In this document: positions 1 through 10,805 of the stretch, one piece after another
Layout: every line of letters starts with the position of its first letter
Numbering within the stretch: the first letter of the stretch is position 1
Assembly: GCA_043381765.1 (NCBI GenBank)
Contig: JBHJMP010000076.1
Coordinates: forward strand, 1-26,951
Direction of reading: 5' to 3'
From: Collodictyon triciliatum
Lineage: Eukaryota > CRuMs
DNA: 26,951 nt
The notes under the pieces: model-generated
What the model was told of the DNA's origin: nothing
The model's database searches: none
The model's input: only the letters and a program-made list of their open reading frames with translations
Made by a program: the position numbers and the translations under genes

Positions 1-236
1 AACAATAAAAACAAAAACAAAAAAAACAATAAAAACAATAAAAACAAAACAACAAAAACAACAAAAACAACAAAAACAAACACAAAAACAAAAACAAAAA
101 CGAAAACAAAAAAACAATAAAAACAAAAACAAAAAAAAACAATAAAAACAAAAAAACAAAAAAACAAAAAAACAATAAAAACAAAAAAACAAAAAAACAA
201 AAAAAAAACAATAAAAAACAAAACAAACACATTTTC
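1..236. repeat. A-rich low-complexity tract (AAAAAC / AACAAT units)
   Basis: The first 230 or so bases are almost only A and C, with imperfect AAAAAC, AACAAT and AAAAAAC units. There is no coding potential on either strand. The tract continues past the left edge of the window, so its full length is unknown. The A/C strand asymmetry is strict: T is rare and G nearly absent. Confidence 0.9.
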
Positions 237-245
237 ACTTCACAG

Positions 246-360
246 CAGAATAAACCTGTACGGCATTGATATTCAGACAAATGATCTTCACAAGCGCGGA
301 TACAACAGCGGTTTTAAGGATCAAGCTCTGATTTTAGTCAGGCACCCTGCCACCCGCTGA
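246..360 (+). other. possible terminal coding exon of an upstream gene
   Basis: Right after the A-rich tract, a plausible acceptor (TTCACTTCACAG, ending at 245) opens a short frame. It reads about 35 residues, including LYGIDIQTNDLHKRGYNSGF, and ends at a TGA at 358-360. The composition looks protein-like, but the stretch is too short to assign to a family and the upstream part is outside the window. It could equally be non-coding spacer. Confidence 0.2.
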
Positions 361-1096
361 GCCCAGACGACTTCAACAGCCAATTGTTGCCAAGCAGCGA
401 AGCGTATTATAGGCACAAAAGCGAGACTCGAAGACCCAGAAAACATGGCTGCGGATTTGACGGAAAGAGCGGAACCAGGGTACCATGAAATTAATATTGT
501 ATATAAAGTACTGCAAAAGAAATCGCGAGAATTAGGCTTCTTGCGTCATGTTCAAGCGTCACGATGTGATGTCATCATATACGCAGACGGAAAATTAAAC
601 AAAGCCAAACCAACACAGAAGCAATCAATTATTGGGTGGGGATAAATCAGAAACCCATTTTTCTGGCGAGAGATTCTGCAACAAGAGAAGGAGTTCAATA
701 AATATAACATAATTTTTCTTCATTTCTGAGCTGAGTATTTCGAACTCAAAGGCCACGCAGTCAAACCGAAAACTCCTTACAAAATAGAAGTACACGAAAG
801 AAACACTGAATAACTAAGAGAGCAAGCGAACACTTGATCAATAACGTACCATGCTCACCTGCAATTGCACAGCACCTTACTGCCCCTCAAACAAGAATAA
901 TAACCCTCTTTCCGATTACAGTTGAGCAGATAGAAGAAAACTCCACTCGCAACACAAAGACAAAGACAAAGACAAAGACAAAGACAAAGACAAAGACAAA
1001 GACAAAGACAAAGACAGACAAACACACAGTTAACCGATTTACTCTCAGCAACGCCTATTCATTCCACCCAAACCTTCCTCACAGAAATCGGCCTCG
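361..1096. other. spacer and 5' leader of the acyl-CoA dehydrogenase gene
   Basis: No convincing gene was seen here. A 66-codon open frame at 445-645 has no recognisable domain and is probably chance. The last 150 bases are A/C-rich with few G, contain the ACAAAG hexamer array, and probably form the promoter-proximal part and 5' untranslated leader of the gene starting at 1097. Confidence 0.5.
954..1016. repeat. (ACAAAG)10 hexanucleotide array
   Basis: About ten uninterrupted copies of ACAAAG are followed by ACAGACA. The array ends about 80 bases before the start codon of the acyl-CoA dehydrogenase gene, so it probably lies in that gene's promoter or 5' untranslated leader. Confidence 0.95.
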
Positions 1097-4000
1097 ATGG
1101 CTCTCTTTGCCGCTCAGCTTCTTCGCCGAAGCATCGCCGGAATCCAACCCGCACTGACACAGTCGCTTGCCACTCGCTCCAGCGTCGCCCTTTCCTCAGA
1201 CTCGAAAGCAGCCAAGGAATCCGCAGACACGCCTCCTCTCTCCTTCGCCCGGGGGCTTTTCCTTGGCAAGATCAACACAGCTCAAGTATTCATTCCGCAG
1301 CCCAATCGTGAATCATATACCCCACATGTCTCGACCTGACAAATACTAACACCTCAATATCCCTACCAAAAGCAGCGAACCCTAAACTCTCATAGTTTGC
1401 TACGTACCTTATTAATACAGCTTAGTAAACACGTAGAGTCTCACCTTTGTAAACCATTTGCCAGGCCTTCCCTTACCCAGACACGCTTGATGCCGACACT
1501 CGCGACACAATCCGCCAGTTGGTTGACCCAGTTGAAAAGTTTTTTGCTACAAAGGTCCTCCCTATATACTTTGCTTTTTATCTCTCCTTTTTTCTCCTAT
1601 TTTTACACACATTCTTTCTTGCTGGTCAATTGACCGCCGGTTGCCTTGTGTCTTCGCTGTCATACCCTCTGAGCAACATGACCTCGAGGCGCCAAAAGAA
1701 CAGAGACAAAGAAGCACGAATTAACACTCTCTTACCAGGTGAACTCGACCGAAATCGACCGCACAAGCAAAATCCCCGACGAGGTCCTCAACGGGCTCAA
1801 GGAGCTTGGCCTCTACGGACTGCAGATTCCCCAGGATCTCGACGGCCTCGGCCTCTCGAACACAGCCTATGCGCGCGTGGCCGAAATCGTCTGCCAGGAC
1901 GGTTCCATCGCCGTGACTCTGCTTGCACACCAGTCCATCGGGCTGAAGGGAATCCTACTGAACGGGAACGACGACCAGAAGAGACGGTCTGATTCCCTTT
2001 GTGGAGACACCATACCTCACTGAATCTGCCCTCTCAACCAGCGTGTAATTTCCTCAGATACCTGCCTCGTCTGGCCACCGGCGAACACACAGCCGCCTTT
2101 GCCCTCACCGAGCCGACCAGTGGGAGCGATGCCGCATCCATTCGCACAAGGGCTGTCCTTTCACCTGACAAGAAGCATTTCATCATCAACGGGAACAAGG
2201 TAGGATACTGTTACGAAAATATCATGGATACTGCGTCCGTACAGACTCGTTGTGTAAGTGCATGGGATGCCCTCAAGAGCATGACTTGTGCAGATTTGGA
2301 TTTCCAACGGGGGCTACGCAGATATCATGACGGTCTTTGCCCAAACTGAGGTGGATGGGAAGGACAAGATTACTGCGTTTATCGTAGAGCGTGCATTCGG
2401 AGGGGTCAGTGCTGGGAAGCCAGAGGACAAGCTCGGCATTCGTGGCTCCAACACATGCGCTGTATGTAGCATACTGTTGAAAACAAGCTTCTGTCTCTTG
2501 ATAATATTCATGCGATCAGGAACACTTGTTCTGCATTTGTATGTCGACTTGCTAATCGCTTTGCATCTCCTAAAGGTCTACTTCGAGAATTGCAAAGTCC
2601 CTGTGGAAAATGTCCTCGGTGGTGTTGGCCAGGGTTTTAAGGTCGCCGAATCCTCCGTTCAGAACAGAATATACTATGGAAGCGTCTAATATCCTCTCAT
2701 ACTCGCTACTTGTCTAGGTTGCCATGAACATTCTCAACAATGGTCGCTTCGGTCTTGGTGCAGGCTCTGCCAGTATGATGAAGCATTTGCTCGCCATGAT
2801 GACCGAGCACGCCACTACCCGCAAGCAGGTAACTTTCTCTTCCACATCGAAAAGAATGTCCTCCTCTTCCTTTTACACATGTGCATAATCTTGGATTGCC
2901 TAAGGAATCAAAAAAAAAATCCAAGTGATGAGATGCGACGGTTATCCAAAGATTTAACTGCAATAAAGATTAACACAAAGTCTTTTACTTCATCACTGTC
3001 ATTGCAGTTCGGACGCACCCTCCAAGAGTTCCAACTCATCAAGGAAAAATTCGGCAATATTGCAATCGATGTAATTCATGCGTGACATGTCTTTGTCTGC
3101 CTTCTATGCGGATTGTTCGATATTTTCGTTCGCTCTATTAGTGACTATCCCACCTCACACAGGCTTACGGACTGGAAAGTATGGTTTACATGACCACAGC
3201 CATGATTGACCGCGGAGATCACGAACCATACATCGAAGCCGCCATGTGCAAGGTAAAGCAAGAGTATGTTGCCGAGTCGCTCAAAAGACAGTTTTTTGGA
3301 GCATGAAAGACCGTCTTTCAATTCACATTAACAAGATAACTGAACGAGCATGAAATTACACCCATCAGATCTACGGCTCCGAATCCAGCTGGAAGGCTGT
3401 CAACGAGGGCATCCAGGTCATGGGAGGAATGGGATTCATGAAAGATTATCCCTACGAACGCATCATGAGAGATACTCGCATCCTATCCATCTTCGAAGGA
3501 ACCAACGAAATCCTCCGGATGCTCGTTGCTTTGACTGGTTTGAAGGTTGGTTGGCACAGTTCTTATCACACCATCACCATTACCACTCTAATTCTCGCGT
3601 TCTCGTGGACAGATTGTCGGCGATGACCTCAAGTCGCTCCTGAAGGCCATCAAGAGCCCGCTGAAGAACAAGGACCGCCTCAAGTACGAGGTCAACCGCC
3701 GCATCGGCCAGTACATCAGCGTGAAGCCGCTCAAGGGCATCCACCCGAGCCTGCAGGGCTGCGCGGACTCGCTGCAAACCGCCACCTTCGACTTCCACCA
3801 CGTCAACGAGTTCCTTGTCCGCAAGCACAAGGAGGACATCATCAACCAGCAGATTCATCTGCGCCGCGTGGCCGACATCTGCATCGATCTCTTTGCCATG
3901 ACTGCGTCCATCTCCCGCGCAACCCGTGCCCTCAACGAAAACTACGCCACGGCCGACCATGAGAGAAAGCTCTGCATCGGCGTCTGCAAGAAGGCCCTGT

Positions 4001-4131
4001 CCCGCGTCAGTGCCAATCTCCGCGAAATCAAGGTCGGCGCCTCTGTCAACGGCGATGAGGAGACAATCAACGTGGCAAACGACATCTTTGCCCACAAGAA
4101 GTATCATGCCACACACCCTATTGGCGTCTAA
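1097..4131 (+). CDS. ACAD9: mitochondrial acyl-CoA dehydrogenase, ACAD9/VLCAD type (11 exons)
   Basis: FAD-dependent long-chain acyl-CoA dehydrogenase of the mitochondrial inner membrane. Animal relatives oxidise long-chain acyl-CoA (VLCAD) or help assemble complex I (ACAD9). Exons: 1097-1285, 1465-1554, 1739-1986, 2058-2199, 2294-2461, 2576-2641, 2718-2828, 3008-3070, 3163-3252, 3369-3545, 3613-4131. All junctions are GT-AG and phase-consistent, giving 620 aa, close to the usual length of about 621. The start [12 protein letters not shown] gives an Arg/Ser-rich, acid-free presequence. Visible motifs: FLGKI near residue 55; [15 protein letters not shown] and WISNGG (flavin and substrate site); [27 protein letters not shown]; and [10 protein letters not shown] with the catalytic Glu at about 432. 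The long C-terminal domain of the VLCAD/ACAD9 subfamily is present. Motif details favour ACAD9 slightly over VLCAD, and both may descend from one ancestral gene here. No catalytic residue is missing. Confidence 0.95.
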
Positions 4132-4396
4132 ACTCGCACTCCCAGCCGCTCCGATTCTTCCCGCGCTTGGCCGAGCCATGTGCACACAACCCATCGCGTT
4201 GGCCTGTTTCTTCATGCACTCGCATACTTTCCCCCTTTCTATCTTTTTGTTTAATCGTCCTTCCCAGAAGATACATCTGCTTCAAAAATCCCGCGTCTCC
4301 ATGTCCAGTTTCAGCTCCGATGCACTAAATCAACGCTCATGCTGGAAAATGACTCTCGTCCCTTGCTTTCGTGCTCGCTGTTTCCTTTCTATGCAG
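4132..4396. other. short spacer between acyl-CoA dehydrogenase and FHA-kinase
   Basis: It should hold the 3' end of the dehydrogenase transcript and the promoter and first exon of the kinase gene. A pyrimidine-rich run ending in CTATGCAG (4396) is a strong acceptor for the first recognisable kinase exon. An ATG at 4301 is a candidate start, but I found no donor that joins it in phase. Confidence 0.4.
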
Positions 4397-7300
4397 AATC
4401 CAGTCCGAGTGTCCGGCTCATGCCCCACGGGAGTTGTGGTCGTCGGAGCCTTTTGTGCCGTGTAAATTCCAGATGAGGGTGATACTGTTATGGTATCGAT
4501 TCGCAGCATTGTATCTGATTTGTGTCCCACTTGCGCGCAGCGATTTGACGATCGGGCGCTCACGCAGTCAGCGAGCGGCGGTAGNNNNNNNNNNNNNNNN
4601 NNNNNNNNNNNNNNNNNNNNNNNNNNNNNNNNNNNNNNNNNNNNNNNNNNNNNNNNNNNNNNNNNNNNNNNNNNNNNNNNNNNNNNNNNNNNNNNNNNNN
4701 NNNNNNNNNNNNNNNNNNNNNNNNNNNNNNNNNNNNNNNNNNNNNNNNNNNNNNNNNNNNNNNNNNNNNNNNNNNNNNNNNNNNNNNNNNNNNNNNNNNN
4801 NNNNNNNNNNNNNNNNNNNNNNNNNNNNNNNNNNNNNNNNNNNNNNNNNNNNNNNNNNNNNNNNNNNNNNNNNNNNNNNNNNNNNNNNNNNNNNNNNNNN
4901 NNNNNNNNNNNNNNNNNNNNNNNNNNNNNNNNNNNNNNNNNNNNNNNNNNNNNNNNNNNNNNNNAGACGGTATTTTCAGAGGACCTTCGATTCAGCGGCA
5001 ACCATTTTCATATCATATTCGAAGCCGGACGTGCATGGCTTTGCGACACGAGCATGTAAGAATCATAATATATATTTATTAGAATATGTCTTTGTGTGAA
5101 AGTAGAAACAATCTGCACTTATTTACGAAGACAACTACTTTAAGGAACGGTACCTTTGTAAATGGGAGTGTAGTGGGAAAAGGAAATAAATATCTTCTGC
5201 AAACATATGATGTAATATCCTTGCTTGATAGCCAACCACAGTCATACGACGAAATGCTCGCCGTCAGTATGTTTTATGCTTATTCTCGTTTTGCAGCACG
5301 TCATAAGAATTTAAATTTAGAAATATACTTAGAGATTGTCTCTTTTCTTCTATTAATAAAGTATGTGCTCCGTTTAAATCGAAAGAAATCCCCTATAATA
5401 TGATATACACCATATTAGATTATGTCTCATACACGTTTAAGTACATGAACAACTCAACCGAGAGAATTGAGGTTGATGTAAGTTTTTCATCGATCAATTT
5501 TAAGTTGAATATCATTTAGACGGTTGTCTTACGAAAGTACATATTCAAAAAACGAAATGCATTTTATTTGAAAGGTGGATGAATTCAACCAAAAATATTT
5601 GTTGACCCATCGATTCCTCGGAGAGTAACCTTTCAAAATATTATTTTCTTTTTGATGACAAAATTTGCTTCGGTTAAGTAATACTATGCTAAGTCGCACC
5701 TTTCATCTTGCCATATACTTCATTTTTTTCAAAACTAAACATATTGTCATTACTTACACAAACTCTGTCACTGCAAGAGTAGAGGGTCACATGCTGATGT
5801 ATGGTTAGTTAAAAACAAATCAAATGATGGGCTTTTTGCTATGAAAAGAATGAAAAACCACAAGAAAGGCGGGCTTCCAGGACGCATGAATAAAACTGAA
5901 GTATTCACCCATTTATTCTCAATTTTTTTCCGAAATATGTTTCTCTATCTCTCGATATAATTCACGAGTCACACAGATAATAATGTGTAATATTATATTT
6001 GTTGAAATTGCAGATCGAAATCATGACGAAAATGGACCACCCTTTCATCATCAAACTTTACGATGTTTATCGGACGAATAGCCATATATACATGGTTATG
6101 GAATAGTAAGCCTCATTTTTTTTTAAAAAAAAAGAAGGTGAATATGAAAGTAAAATAAAATAAAATTCACCCTTATATTATTTTAAGTGCCCGAGGAGGA
6201 GAGCTTTTTGATCGGATTCAAAAGTCGACATTCTATACAGAAGATGATGCCAGAGAATGTTCTCGTCAGATTGTCAGGGCAATTGACTATCTACATTCTC
6301 AACGAGTTGTTCATAGAGATCTTAAAGTAGTTCAGCATGAATTAGTCATTTTATTGTTTTACGCTCGATAGATTTTAAGCTAACTTGTCTTCTTTATGAT
6401 TCTATTGTTAGCCCGAAAATATTCTTCTAGTGAATGAGGATAGCAACTATGATATCAAGATTACCGATTTTGGATTATCTCGGATATTGGAAGACCAATA
6501 TGTCATGCATACATTTGTTGGAACAGCACAATACAGTGGTTTGTCACTATCAAGCTCATCTGCATACATTTAAAAAAAAAAACACAAATAAACATAAACA
6601 TGAATATAGCATGAATTGGATTTTAATCATGACTTGTTTGATAACTTTACTATCCAATACGCCACAAAGCACCCGAATTGATTCAAAGTGAGACAAGTCG
6701 AAGTTATACACAAATTGTGGATGAATGGTCTGTTGGGACTATCATATACACCTTGTCGGTCTCACATTTCTACATACAATCAATCAACCTACCAAATATG
6801 CTTGGACATTACCTTTGTTAAGAGACTAACAGAACTGAAACAGAGCTTATTTTCTTTATCCGCACACTTATTATTGCACCCCTTATTGCAGATTGAGCGG
6901 GTATCCGCCATTTCACGAAGAAAAACCCAACCCCATCCACATCCAAATATGTTCTGCCGACTATGACTTCCCACCCGAGTTCTGGGGCGAAGTATCGGAC
7001 ACAGGCACGAATTTGCTAAACTTCAACACCTTTTTGTTTTTTTAATGCATCATGAATGGAAAGCGTTTCTCGAGAAATCTATCAAACGTTATTTGCATCG
7101 ACACGACGATAGCAATCGACCTTGTGAAGCGGCTTCTCGTCGTCGACGCAACTAAACGAATGACTTGCGCCGAAGCTCTTCTTCATCCCTGGCTGCGTTC
7201 ACAAGTGTCGTCCCAACCAGCTTCTGCCATCCCACAAACGAAGCGCAATGTAGTAGAGCAAATGCGGCGCAGTTACAGCCGTGGAATCCTCGGAAATCAG

Positions 7301-7420
7301 CCGTCGGAGTATGTGGATATGGTTGGGGAGTTCAGTAGTTTGTGTGACCGAGGGTTGAAGCGCGAATCGTCAGATTCATTCACTGCTCTTTTCAAGATGC
7401 CGCGCACAGTCCCGAAATAA
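4397..7420 (+). CDS. CHK2/Rad53-like FHA-domain Ser/Thr protein kinase, 5' end unresolved, gap inside
   Basis: Checkpoint-type kinase: an N-terminal FHA domain (phosphothreonine binding) followed by a CAMK-class kinase domain, the CHK2/Rad53/Dun1 layout, acting in nuclear DNA-damage signalling in known relatives. The FHA start (LTIGRSRS) lies at 4540-4584, before the N gap. Its second half (FSGNHFHI, then DTSMNGTFVNG formed across a junction) lies after it. Later exons: ~4967-5055, 5145-5266, 5362-5477, 5575-5624, 5783-5900, 6014-6105, 6188-6326, 6412-6538, 6670-6754, 6892-7004, 7113-7420. Seen in order: Gly loop LGEGSHADV, Lys at 5844-5846, MVMEYARGGELFD, VVHRDLKPEN, DFG at 6466-6474, GTAQYSAPE, GYPPF, LLVVDATKRMT and HPWL. 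All catalytic residues are intact. The intron at 7005 has a GC donor. The first exon and the centre of the FHA domain cannot be read. Confidence 0.88.
4585..4964. other. assembly gap (380 N)
   Basis: A run of N interrupts the FHA domain of the CHK2-like kinase. The coding sequences on both sides belong to the same domain, so the gap holds the middle FHA strands and probably at least one intron. Confidence 1.
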
Positions 7421-7641
7421 ACCATTTGTGTCTTTTCGCAAAATTGTATGCATGAGGATATGATTCCTTCGTGCAGAGTTTATGTCTTTGGGACTTTGCT
7501 TTGATTTTTGGTCCAGTGTTTTAAGACACAAAGAAATAGCAAAATAAAACAAAAAAAAAAGTTGCAGATATACAGAAGCGTATCCCATTATACTGTTGGT
7601 TAACCCTGATTTTTCTTCTTTTTTTTTTTTTTGGTATTATT

Positions 7642-8294
7642 NNNNNNNNNNNNNNNNNNNNNNNNNNNNNNNNNNNNNNNNNNNNNNNNNNNNNNNNNNN
7701 NNNNNNNNNNNNNNNNNNNNNNNNNNNNNNNNNNNNNNNNNNNNNNNNNNNNNNNNNNNNNNNNNNNNNNNNNNNNNNNNNNNNNNNNNNNNNNNNNNNN
7801 NNNNNNNNNNNNNNNNNNNNNNNNNNNNNNNNNNNNNNNNNNNNNNNNNNNNNNNNNNNNNNNNNNNNNNNNNNNNNNNNNNNNNNNNNNNNNNNNNNNN
7901 NNNNNNNNNNNNNNNNNNNNNNNNNNNNNNNNNNNNNNNNNNNNNNNNNNNNNNNNNNNNNNNNNNNNNNNNNNNNNNNNNNNNNNNNNNNNNNNNNNNN
8001 NNNNNNNNNNNNNNNNNNNNNNNNNNNNNNNNNNNNNNNNNNNNNNNNNNNNNNNNNNNNNNNNNNNNNNNNNNNNNNNNNNNNNNNNNNNNNNNNNNNN
8101 NNNNNNNNNNNNNNNNNNNNNNNNNNNNNNNNNNNNNNNNNNNNNNNNNNNNNNNNNNNNNNNNNNNNNNNNNNNNNNNNNNNNNNNNNNNNNNNNNNNN
8201 NNNNNNNNNNNNNNNNNNNNNNNNNNNNNNNNNNNNNNNNNNNNNNNNNNNNNNNNNNNNNNNNNNNNNNNNNNNNNNNNNNNNNNNNNNNNNN
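7642..8294. other. assembly gap (653 N)
   Basis: The gap begins just after a poly-T run and ends exactly where the 159-bp direct repeat starts. A repeat that could not be resolved during assembly is a likely cause. Confidence 1.
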
Positions 8295-8453
8295 GCCGCT
8301 GGGAAAAGCTTGCGGGAACATGTCTCCGATAAGCGAGGATAAGGAGCGGTTGGGTGGTGGCAAAGCAACCATGAGACTGTATGCTTGCCTCGGACTTGAA
8401 GGGGAAATGAGCGAGAAACCCTGGTTTGACCTTCAGTTCTCGTAAGACATAAA
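8295..8453. repeat. 159-bp perfect direct repeat, copy 1
   Basis: Identical base for base to 12532-12690, offset 4237. The left end is cut by the N gap, so the repeat may extend further. Identity stops at CATAAA followed by A here and G in copy 2. It is GC-richer than its surroundings. One + frame stays open for about 49 codons and meets a GTAAGA donor-like site at 8442, so it could be a duplicated exon. All three - frames are also open, so the coding sense is uncertain. It lies 186 bases before the orphan gene's start codon. Confidence 0.95.
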
Positions 8454-8638
8454 AAGCCATTCCTCGGAAGTAAAGCGGGTTCTTGATCGCCGTTCGCCCA
8501 GCGGCACAAAACGATCAACTCAAAGTCAACTAAAAGAAAAAAAGTAACTATAAAGGAAACGAAATAGAGTAAAGAAAAAAAAAGCAAACGTAATAAACCA
8601 GGACACACTAGAAGAAATAACAAGGAAGAAGGCTTCGG

Positions 8639-10805
8639 ATGCAACACAGAGGCGGCGCTGGTAGAAGCCCCCTCATGCCCCGCTCCAGCCAAAGGACCTT
8701 TGCCGGGACAGGCGTGACTGGGATTCAAGACTCTGCAGCCATCTGGGGTCCAGAGAGCGACGCCGTTCAGCACAAAAGTACGGATCTTGTTGTGCCTTCG
8801 CATGCCATGCAGCCGATGCCCAGCATTCCGCACGGAGGCGGAGGACGAGGTAACCCCGTCGAGCAGATGCTTTACTTCCAACAGATGCAGCATATGATGC
8901 AGATGCAGCAGATGCAGCAGATGCAACAGCAAATGAGCCAGATGCAGCAAATGCACCAGATGCAACAGATGCAACAGATGCAGCAGATACAGCAGATGCA
9001 GCAACTCTTCCAGCCGCCTCGATTCGAGGAAATCCCTGTGGCCGAAGAGCGCAAAGAGGCTGTCTCTCCAAAGAAGTCTAATGGCCCTCAGGTCTACGTG
9101 CCCCCAACAAGCGATTTGGATCCTCTTGTTCAGATCAAGAAGCTGCGGGAAATGCTCCCGTCCAAGCCGACCCAGTTAATGCAGCAAGTGCAGGGAATTA
9201 TGGAGCAGCACCATCGCAATGTTCTATCGGACAAGGTGGACAAGGAAATCTTGGCTCCTCAAAGCCCAACCTCACACACGAAAGGGTCGCTGCAAATGGC
9301 CAAGCCTGCCACTCGCAAGTCTCATCCTACCCACCAACACCGATTCAAGTACATGAATGGGCTCGAGATCGATTCTGTTGAGAAGGAATTGAAAGAATCA
9401 ATCGCTGAGGAGCTGAAGTTGAGTACCGTACAATCCCAAAGAGATATCTCCAACATCCAGTCTGAAAGGGTTCTTCCTGGGAAAGTGGACGGACCCTTCG
9501 ATCTCTGCATCGACACCAATCAACCAAGAACGATGTCGTCTAATATTGATCATATTCCATCGGCAGCAGAAACTACCAAAAAGCGGGTCGAAAATGATTC
9601 CTTTGTTCGAAAAAAAATCGAAAAGATGAAAAAGGACTCTATGGTCACAAATTTACCCCAGCCAAGCTCTGAGTGGGGTGATTCTCAAAAGGTGACAATG
9701 ATGTTAAAATCTGACGGAAAGAAGTTTCGTCCATTCATGCAATCAAAAAATGGGTTACCTCCACAAGGAATAGAATTTGTTCCTATCTGGAAAGACCCAA
9801 GTAAGTACTATAATTTAAAAAAAATCGTCTCGTCTGATATTTTTCATTTATTTTTTAAAAGAAAATACATGGAATTTGAATATAATCGAGATGTCGTTAT
9901 TTAATATATATGATTCAAAAGAATATTCAGGAACTGTTTTTCAAATTAGATGGGAAAGAAGGAAAGCGAACTTTAGAACGTTGGGCAAAGATATACAATA
10001 TGCCTGATCCAACGAAACCTGCATCTCCAGTGAACTTGGATATAAATTTGGACTCGGAGACATCAAAACTACTTGGTCTCACAAATGAATTGGTGCATGA
10101 AATATTGGGGCGCTCATTAGGTAACTATATTATTGAATTCGATTAAATATACTAATCAACTAGCCCAATGCCGTTGGCATTTATGAAATAGTATGCCTTT
10201 TGTGTAATACTCTTGTATATGGTGTTTTTTTTAAAAAAAAAATGGTGCATTTAGGTTCTAGCATAGAAGACCATGCATCTACACCCAGTGAAAGCCCATC
10301 TCCGCTTGAATTGTCTGTGTCTCAGAGTGATATTCCTCAATCAGACTTACGCGAAAGCTCATCACCAAAATCAACCATGTCATATAGAGACCGCATGGCG
10401 TTATTTCGGAGCTCACAAGGACTTACTATGAAGTTACCATCTGGGTCTATTCGCGGTGAACAGCAGAGCATAAATAGAGACAGTCCATCTAGTATCATCA
10501 AAATGAAGAGCATGACACGTATTGATTCGTCAAAACAAATGAAAGTTCTAGGCGAACGAGACAATGGTGCCGGGGTGTATGGCGTAACACATGCCAGAAG
10601 CATGTCAAAGCCGGCGCGGGAATCTGCAAGAAATCTCAAGGTGGATAGTTCAACGAGCCCGGCGATAACTAAAGCATCGCCATCTGTGCCTTCGACACCA
10701 CTACCTCAACCAGAAGATATTCAGGCCAACCCATTCTTGATGCAGAGAAAACCGCCGTCTTTTCCGGTAGCGAATATCCCTCTAATATTTCCTTCTGCCT
10801 CCTAA
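8639..10805 (+). CDS. orphan Met/Gln-rich protein of about 627 aa (3 exons)
   Basis: I do not recognise this protein. Exons: 8639-9800, 9950-10120, 10255-10805, with donors GTAAGT and GTAACT and phase-consistent joins. The 9949 acceptor (TTTTTCAAATTAG) is the only one I found that keeps the frame into exon 2. Residues about 76-122 are an almost pure Gln/Met tract built from repeated ATGCAG codons (QMQQMQQ pattern), likely coiled coil or prion-like. After it come a conserved-looking VYVPPTSDLDPLVQIKKLRE segment and a Lys/Glu-rich middle. Exon 2 encodes LERWAKIYNMPDP and an amphipathic stretch ending near NELVHEILGRSLG. The tail is Ser/Pro-rich and disordered with several SP/TP sites, ending FPSAS. 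No membrane segment or signal peptide is visible. Base composition drifts from GC-rich at the start to AT-rich at the end. An RNA-granule or scaffold role is possible but is only a guess from composition. Confidence 0.75.
8876..9010 (+). repeat. imperfect CAGATG/ATGCAG coding repeat
   Basis: Tandem hexamer-like units of CAG and ATG codons (with CAA, ATA and CAC variants) encode the Met/Gln tract of the orphan protein. The interruptions suggest an old, stabilised expansion rather than a pure microsatellite. Confidence 0.85.

Larger units (their letters stand above)
7421..8638. other. intergenic region with gap 2
   Basis: The kinase stop is followed by about 220 bases of AT-rich sequence ending in a T-run, then gap 2, then the first copy of the 159-bp repeat. 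Next come about 185 bases of A/G-rich leader before the orphan gene. Open frames running through the N block are artefacts. Confidence 0.6.

Noticed and set aside
1-236. Telomere or subtelomere at the left edge
   Set aside because: The units are irregular AAAAAC/AACAAT, not a regular G-rich telomere unit, and a normal housekeeping gene starts within 1.1 kb.
445-645. 66-codon + strand open frame
   Set aside because: No recognisable domain, no partner exon, and ordinary length for chance in this composition.
3580-4215. 211-codon - strand open frame
   Set aside because: Antisense to the last exon of the acyl-CoA dehydrogenase; it arises from that exon's GC-rich third positions.
4301-4396. ATG at 4301 as the start of the FHA-kinase
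   Set aside because: No GT donor between it and the CTATGCAG acceptor gives the phase needed for the FHA frame, so the start was left open.
7637-9004. 455-codon - strand frame and other long frames around 7521-8460
   Set aside because: Most of their length is N from gap 2; the rest is antisense to the Met/Gln coding repeat.
8872-9054. Cys-rich - strand frame (CCICCI pattern)
   Set aside because: Mirror of the CAGATG coding repeat, not a metallothionein-like gene.
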